From assembly GCF_030435705.1 (NCBI RefSeq), contig NZ_CP129381.1, forward strand, positions 186,001-250,000: a stretch of DNA of 64,000 bases, given 5' to 3'. Origin of the DNA: Rhizobium sp. SSA_523. GTDB lineage: Bacteria > Pseudomonadota > Alphaproteobacteria > Rhizobiales > Rhizobiaceae. Positions 61,853 to 64,000 of this stretch are shown in pieces. Positions within the stretch are counted from its first letter, which is position 1, and each line of letters opens with the position of its first letter. The translations under genes and the position numbers were made by a program. The notes under the pieces were generated by a model. The model did not search any database. It saw only the letters and a list, made by a program, of their open reading frames with translations, and was not told the DNA's origin.

Positions 61853-63364
61853 ATGCCTAGCCTCGCGCTGCTCGCCGCGACGCCCCGAACCGTAAGCGTC
61901 AGTCTCGATGCGGACCGTTTCGCCTATATGCTGGATGCGGCACGCACCTGGCGTCTGTCGGATGCGGACGGCAGGCTCATCGCAGAGGGTGAGACGGAAA
62001 CCGTGGTCTTTACCCTGTGCGGGCTGACGCCGCAAAGCCATTACAGGCTGGATGTCGATGGAGAGCGTCTGGATTTCGCCACCCGCCCGGAAAGCCTGCT
62101 CATCGATATCACTGACTGCGGAGCCTCCCCCGACGGGGATGACAATGCACCGGCCATCCAGTCAGCCATCGACCGGCTGCCCCCCATGGGAACGGTCCGG
62201 ATCCCGGCGGGCACCTTCCACAGCAGTCCGATCTTCCTCAAGAGCGACATGACGCTGCTCCTCGAGGAGGGGGCGGTTCTCTCCGCCGTCGCCGATCGCA
62301 GCCGCTATCCGATCCTGCCGGCGCGCCACACCGATGGGCGGGTTCTCGGAACCTGGGAAGGCGTGGCCGAGCCCTGTTTCGCCAGCCTCGTCACGGCTCT
62401 CGATTGCCGCAATCTCATCCTGACCGGCGTGGGACGGATCGACGGGGGTGGCGATCGCGGCGACTGGTGGACCTGGCCGAAGGAGACCCGCCAGAATGCC
62501 AGGCGACCGCGGACGATCTTTCTGTCCCATGGCGAGGCGATCATCCTCAGCGGGATCACCGTCTGCAACTCGCCCTCCTGGACGATCCATCCCGTCTTCT
62601 GCAGGCACCTGATCGCTGCGGGCCTGACCATCGAGAACGATCCGCTATCGCCCAATACGGACGGCTTCAATCCCGAATGCAGCCGGGAGATCGTGCTTTC
62701 CGGTCTGCATTTCTCGGTGGGCGACGACTGTATCGCCATCAAGGCCGGCAAACGCGACCCGAAAGGCGGGCTGGATCAGCCCTGCGAGGAGATCATGGTG
62801 GAGAACTGCCGGATGGAGCGGGGCCATGGCGGCGTCGTTATCGGCAGTGAAATGAGCGGCGGCGTGCGCAATGTCACTGTCCGGCGCTGCGCCATGCGCG
62901 ATACCGATCGCGGCCTGCGCATCAAGACCCGGCGCGGCCGTGGTGGAGTTGTCGAGAAGATCCGCCTCGAGGACTGCGTCATGACTGGCGTCGCCGTGCC
63001 GCTGGTCGTCAACAGCTTCTATTTCTGCGATTCGGACGGGCGCTCGGATTATGTCCAGTCGCGTCTGCCGCTGCCGGTCACGCAGGCAACGCCGGTCGTG
63101 CGTGACATTGCCGTGCGCAACCTTGTTGCGGAGAATGTGGGCGTGGCGGCCGCAGCCTTTTACGGCCTGCCGGAAGCGCCCATTACCGGCATCACGATTG
63201 ACGGTTACCGTGTCGGCTTCGATCCGGATGCCGTGGCGGATGTCCCCGACATGGCCTGCGGGTTCACACCCCTGCGCCATGGCCGGATCATTGCAGAAAA
63301 CGCCCGGATCGACAGATCCGCCGCGCTCGAATTTTCCCCTGCGCCACAGAGTATTGCAGTATGA
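61853..63364 (+). CDS. Glycoside hydrolase family 28 (polygalacturonase-like)
   Basis: 503 residues, no signal peptide, so it likely acts in the cytoplasm on imported oligosaccharides. A short N-terminal fibronectin-like segment (about 1-80) leads to a right-handed beta-helix with the GH28 signatures NTDGFNP, GDDCIAIK, GHGGVVIGS and RGLRIKT. These hold the three catalytic aspartates. ATG 61853 has AGGAA upstream; ATG 61781, overlapping the previous stop, would add 24 unlikely residues. It overlaps the next gene by four bases. Confidence 0.9.
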   Translation: MPSLALLAATPRTVSVSLDADRFAYMLDAARTWRLSDADGRLIAEGETETVVFTLCGLTPQSHYRLDVDGERLDFATRPESLLIDITDCGASPDGDDNAPAIQSAIDRLPPMGTVRIPAGTFHSSPIFLKSDMTLLLEEGAVLSAVADRSRYPILPARHTDGRVLGTWEGVAEPCFASLVTALDCRNLILTGVGRIDGGGDRGDWWTWPKETRQNARRPRTIFLSHGEAIILSGITVCNSPSWTIHPVFCRHLIAAGLTIENDPLSPNTDGFNPECSREIVLSGLHFSVGDDCIAIKAGKRDPKGGLDQPCEEIMVENCRMERGHGGVVIGSEMSGGVRNVTVRRCAMRDTDRGLRIKTRRGRGGVVEKIRLEDCVMTGVAVPLVVNSFYFCDSDGRSDYVQSRLPLPVTQATPVVRDIAVRNLVAENVGVAAAAFYGLPEAPITGITIDGYRVGFDPDAVADVPDMACGFTPLRHGRIIAENARIDRSAALEFSPAPQSIAV

Positions 63365-64000
63365 CCATGACCAGCCTGACGGCCTATTTCGACGCCTATG
63401 CCCGGGACTATTGCTACTATAAGGGGGGCAGCTGGTGCTACGAGGACGGATGTCTGTATCGTGGCCTGATCGCCCTTTACGAGGCGAGCGGCGACGAGCG
63501 CTGGTATGCGCATCTGCGCCGGCTTGTGGATGGCCAGGTGAGCGCTGACGGCACGCTTTCCGGCTATCACCTTACCGAATACAATATCGACAATATCCTG
63601 CCAGGGCGGGCGCTTGTCTATCTGGCTCGCAAGACCGGCGAGAGCCGCTATCGCAGCGGCGCGGAAATGCTGGCAAAGCAGCTCGGATCGCATCCGCGCA
63701 TAGCCGCCGGCCCGCATTGGCACAAGCTCCGCTACCCGCACCAGGTCTGGCTGGACGGGCTTTACATGGCACTTCCCTTCAAGGCCGAATATGCCGCAAT
63801 GGCCTCGCAGCCGGCGCTGTCGAACGAGGCGGTGCGGGAAATGCTGACGGCGCTCAACCTCACATTCGATGCAGACAGCGGCCTCTACCGACATGGCTAC
63901 GACGAGGAGCGTCTGCAGAGCTGGGCCAATCCGCAATCCGGCCTCTCGCCGGCCCATTGGGGCCGCTCGATCGGCTGGCTGGCCATGGCCATGGTCGATC
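63361..64000 (+). CDS. GH105 unsaturated rhamnogalacturonyl hydrolase (3' end outside window)
   Basis: 213 codons of a YteR/YesR-type alpha/alpha-barrel enzyme. Seen: KGGSWCYEDGCLYRGLIALY, then YPHQVWLDGLYMALPF with the catalytic aspartate, and AHWGRSIGWLAMA at the window edge. The family removes unsaturated uronic acid from pectin fragments, following pectin-lyase and GH28 action. ATG 63361 overlaps the GH28 stop (ATGA), so the two are co-translated. Truncated by the window end. Confidence 0.88.
   Translation, partial: MTMTSLTAYFDAYARDYCYYKGGSWCYEDGCLYRGLIALYEASGDERWYAHLRRLVDGQVSADGTLSGYHLTEYNIDNILPGRALVYLARKTGESRYRSGAEMLAKQLGSHPRIAAGPHWHKLRYPHQVWLDGLYMALPFKAEYAAMASQPALSNEAVREMLTALNLTFDADSGLYRHGYDEERLQSWANPQSGLSPAHWGRSIGWLAMAMVD

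Overview
The window looks like part of a Rhizobiaceae replicon (Rhizobium/Agrobacterium type). This rests on gene content: a fused phaAB at the head of a seven-subunit pha antiporter operon, a fused secDF, a biuret hydrolase closely resembling the one I remember from Rhizobium leguminosarum, many ABC importers next to their own regulators, and dense GC-rich genes with short overlaps. I see no rRNA, tRNA, insertion sequence, prophage or CRISPR array. All calls come from reading the sequence; no database search was run.

Layout. 1-4.3 kb: an autotransporter cut by the left edge, plus an AraC regulator. 4.5-6.6 kb: an AhpD-like protein, an exported protein of unknown function and a MarR regulator with a Cys/His-rich tail. 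7.0-14.8 kb: redox and detoxification genes (flavin disulfide oxidoreductase, DUF4126 membrane protein, relic of an alpha/beta hydrolase, LysR with NTF2-like and SDR genes, OhrR-like MarR with an exported hydrolase, GMC oxidoreductase). 14.9-17.6 kb: GH15 glycosidase with a polyphosphate-glucokinase-like ROK protein. 17.9-26.4 kb: XRE-cupin regulator and an eight-gene catabolic operon of unknown substrate behind a double operator. 26.6-27.7 kb: PHB-depolymerase-type esterase. 27.8-33.8 kb: phaAB-G. 33.9-37.3 kb: small HTH protein, SecDF, small membrane-anchored protein. 37.4-43.6 kb: a DUF5706 (Pycsar-effector-like) membrane protein divergent from a FecR/TPR/beta-barrel protein and a CHASE2 adenylate cyclase.

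43.7-53.2 kb is a nine-gene minus-strand operon: BMP-type ABC importer, formamidase AmiF, biuret hydrolase BiuH, a second cysteine hydrolase (triuret-hydrolase candidate), a cupin and allophanate hydrolase AtzF. A near-perfect sigma-54 promoter sits in front of it. Together they should take up urea-like or formamide-like nitrogen compounds and release ammonia when nitrogen is short. A GntR regulator is divergent from it.

54.3-56.1 kb: exported chloroperoxidase-type hydrolase and ZinT with a Zur-like box. 56.2-64 kb: pectin use, with an AraC regulator, a sugar ABC importer, a GH28 polygalacturonase and a GH105 unsaturated-uronyl hydrolase cut by the right edge.

Most interesting parts: the DUF5706/FecR/CHASE2-cyclase locus, the unknown catabolic operon with its paired operators, and the sigma-54-driven biuret/triuret operon.
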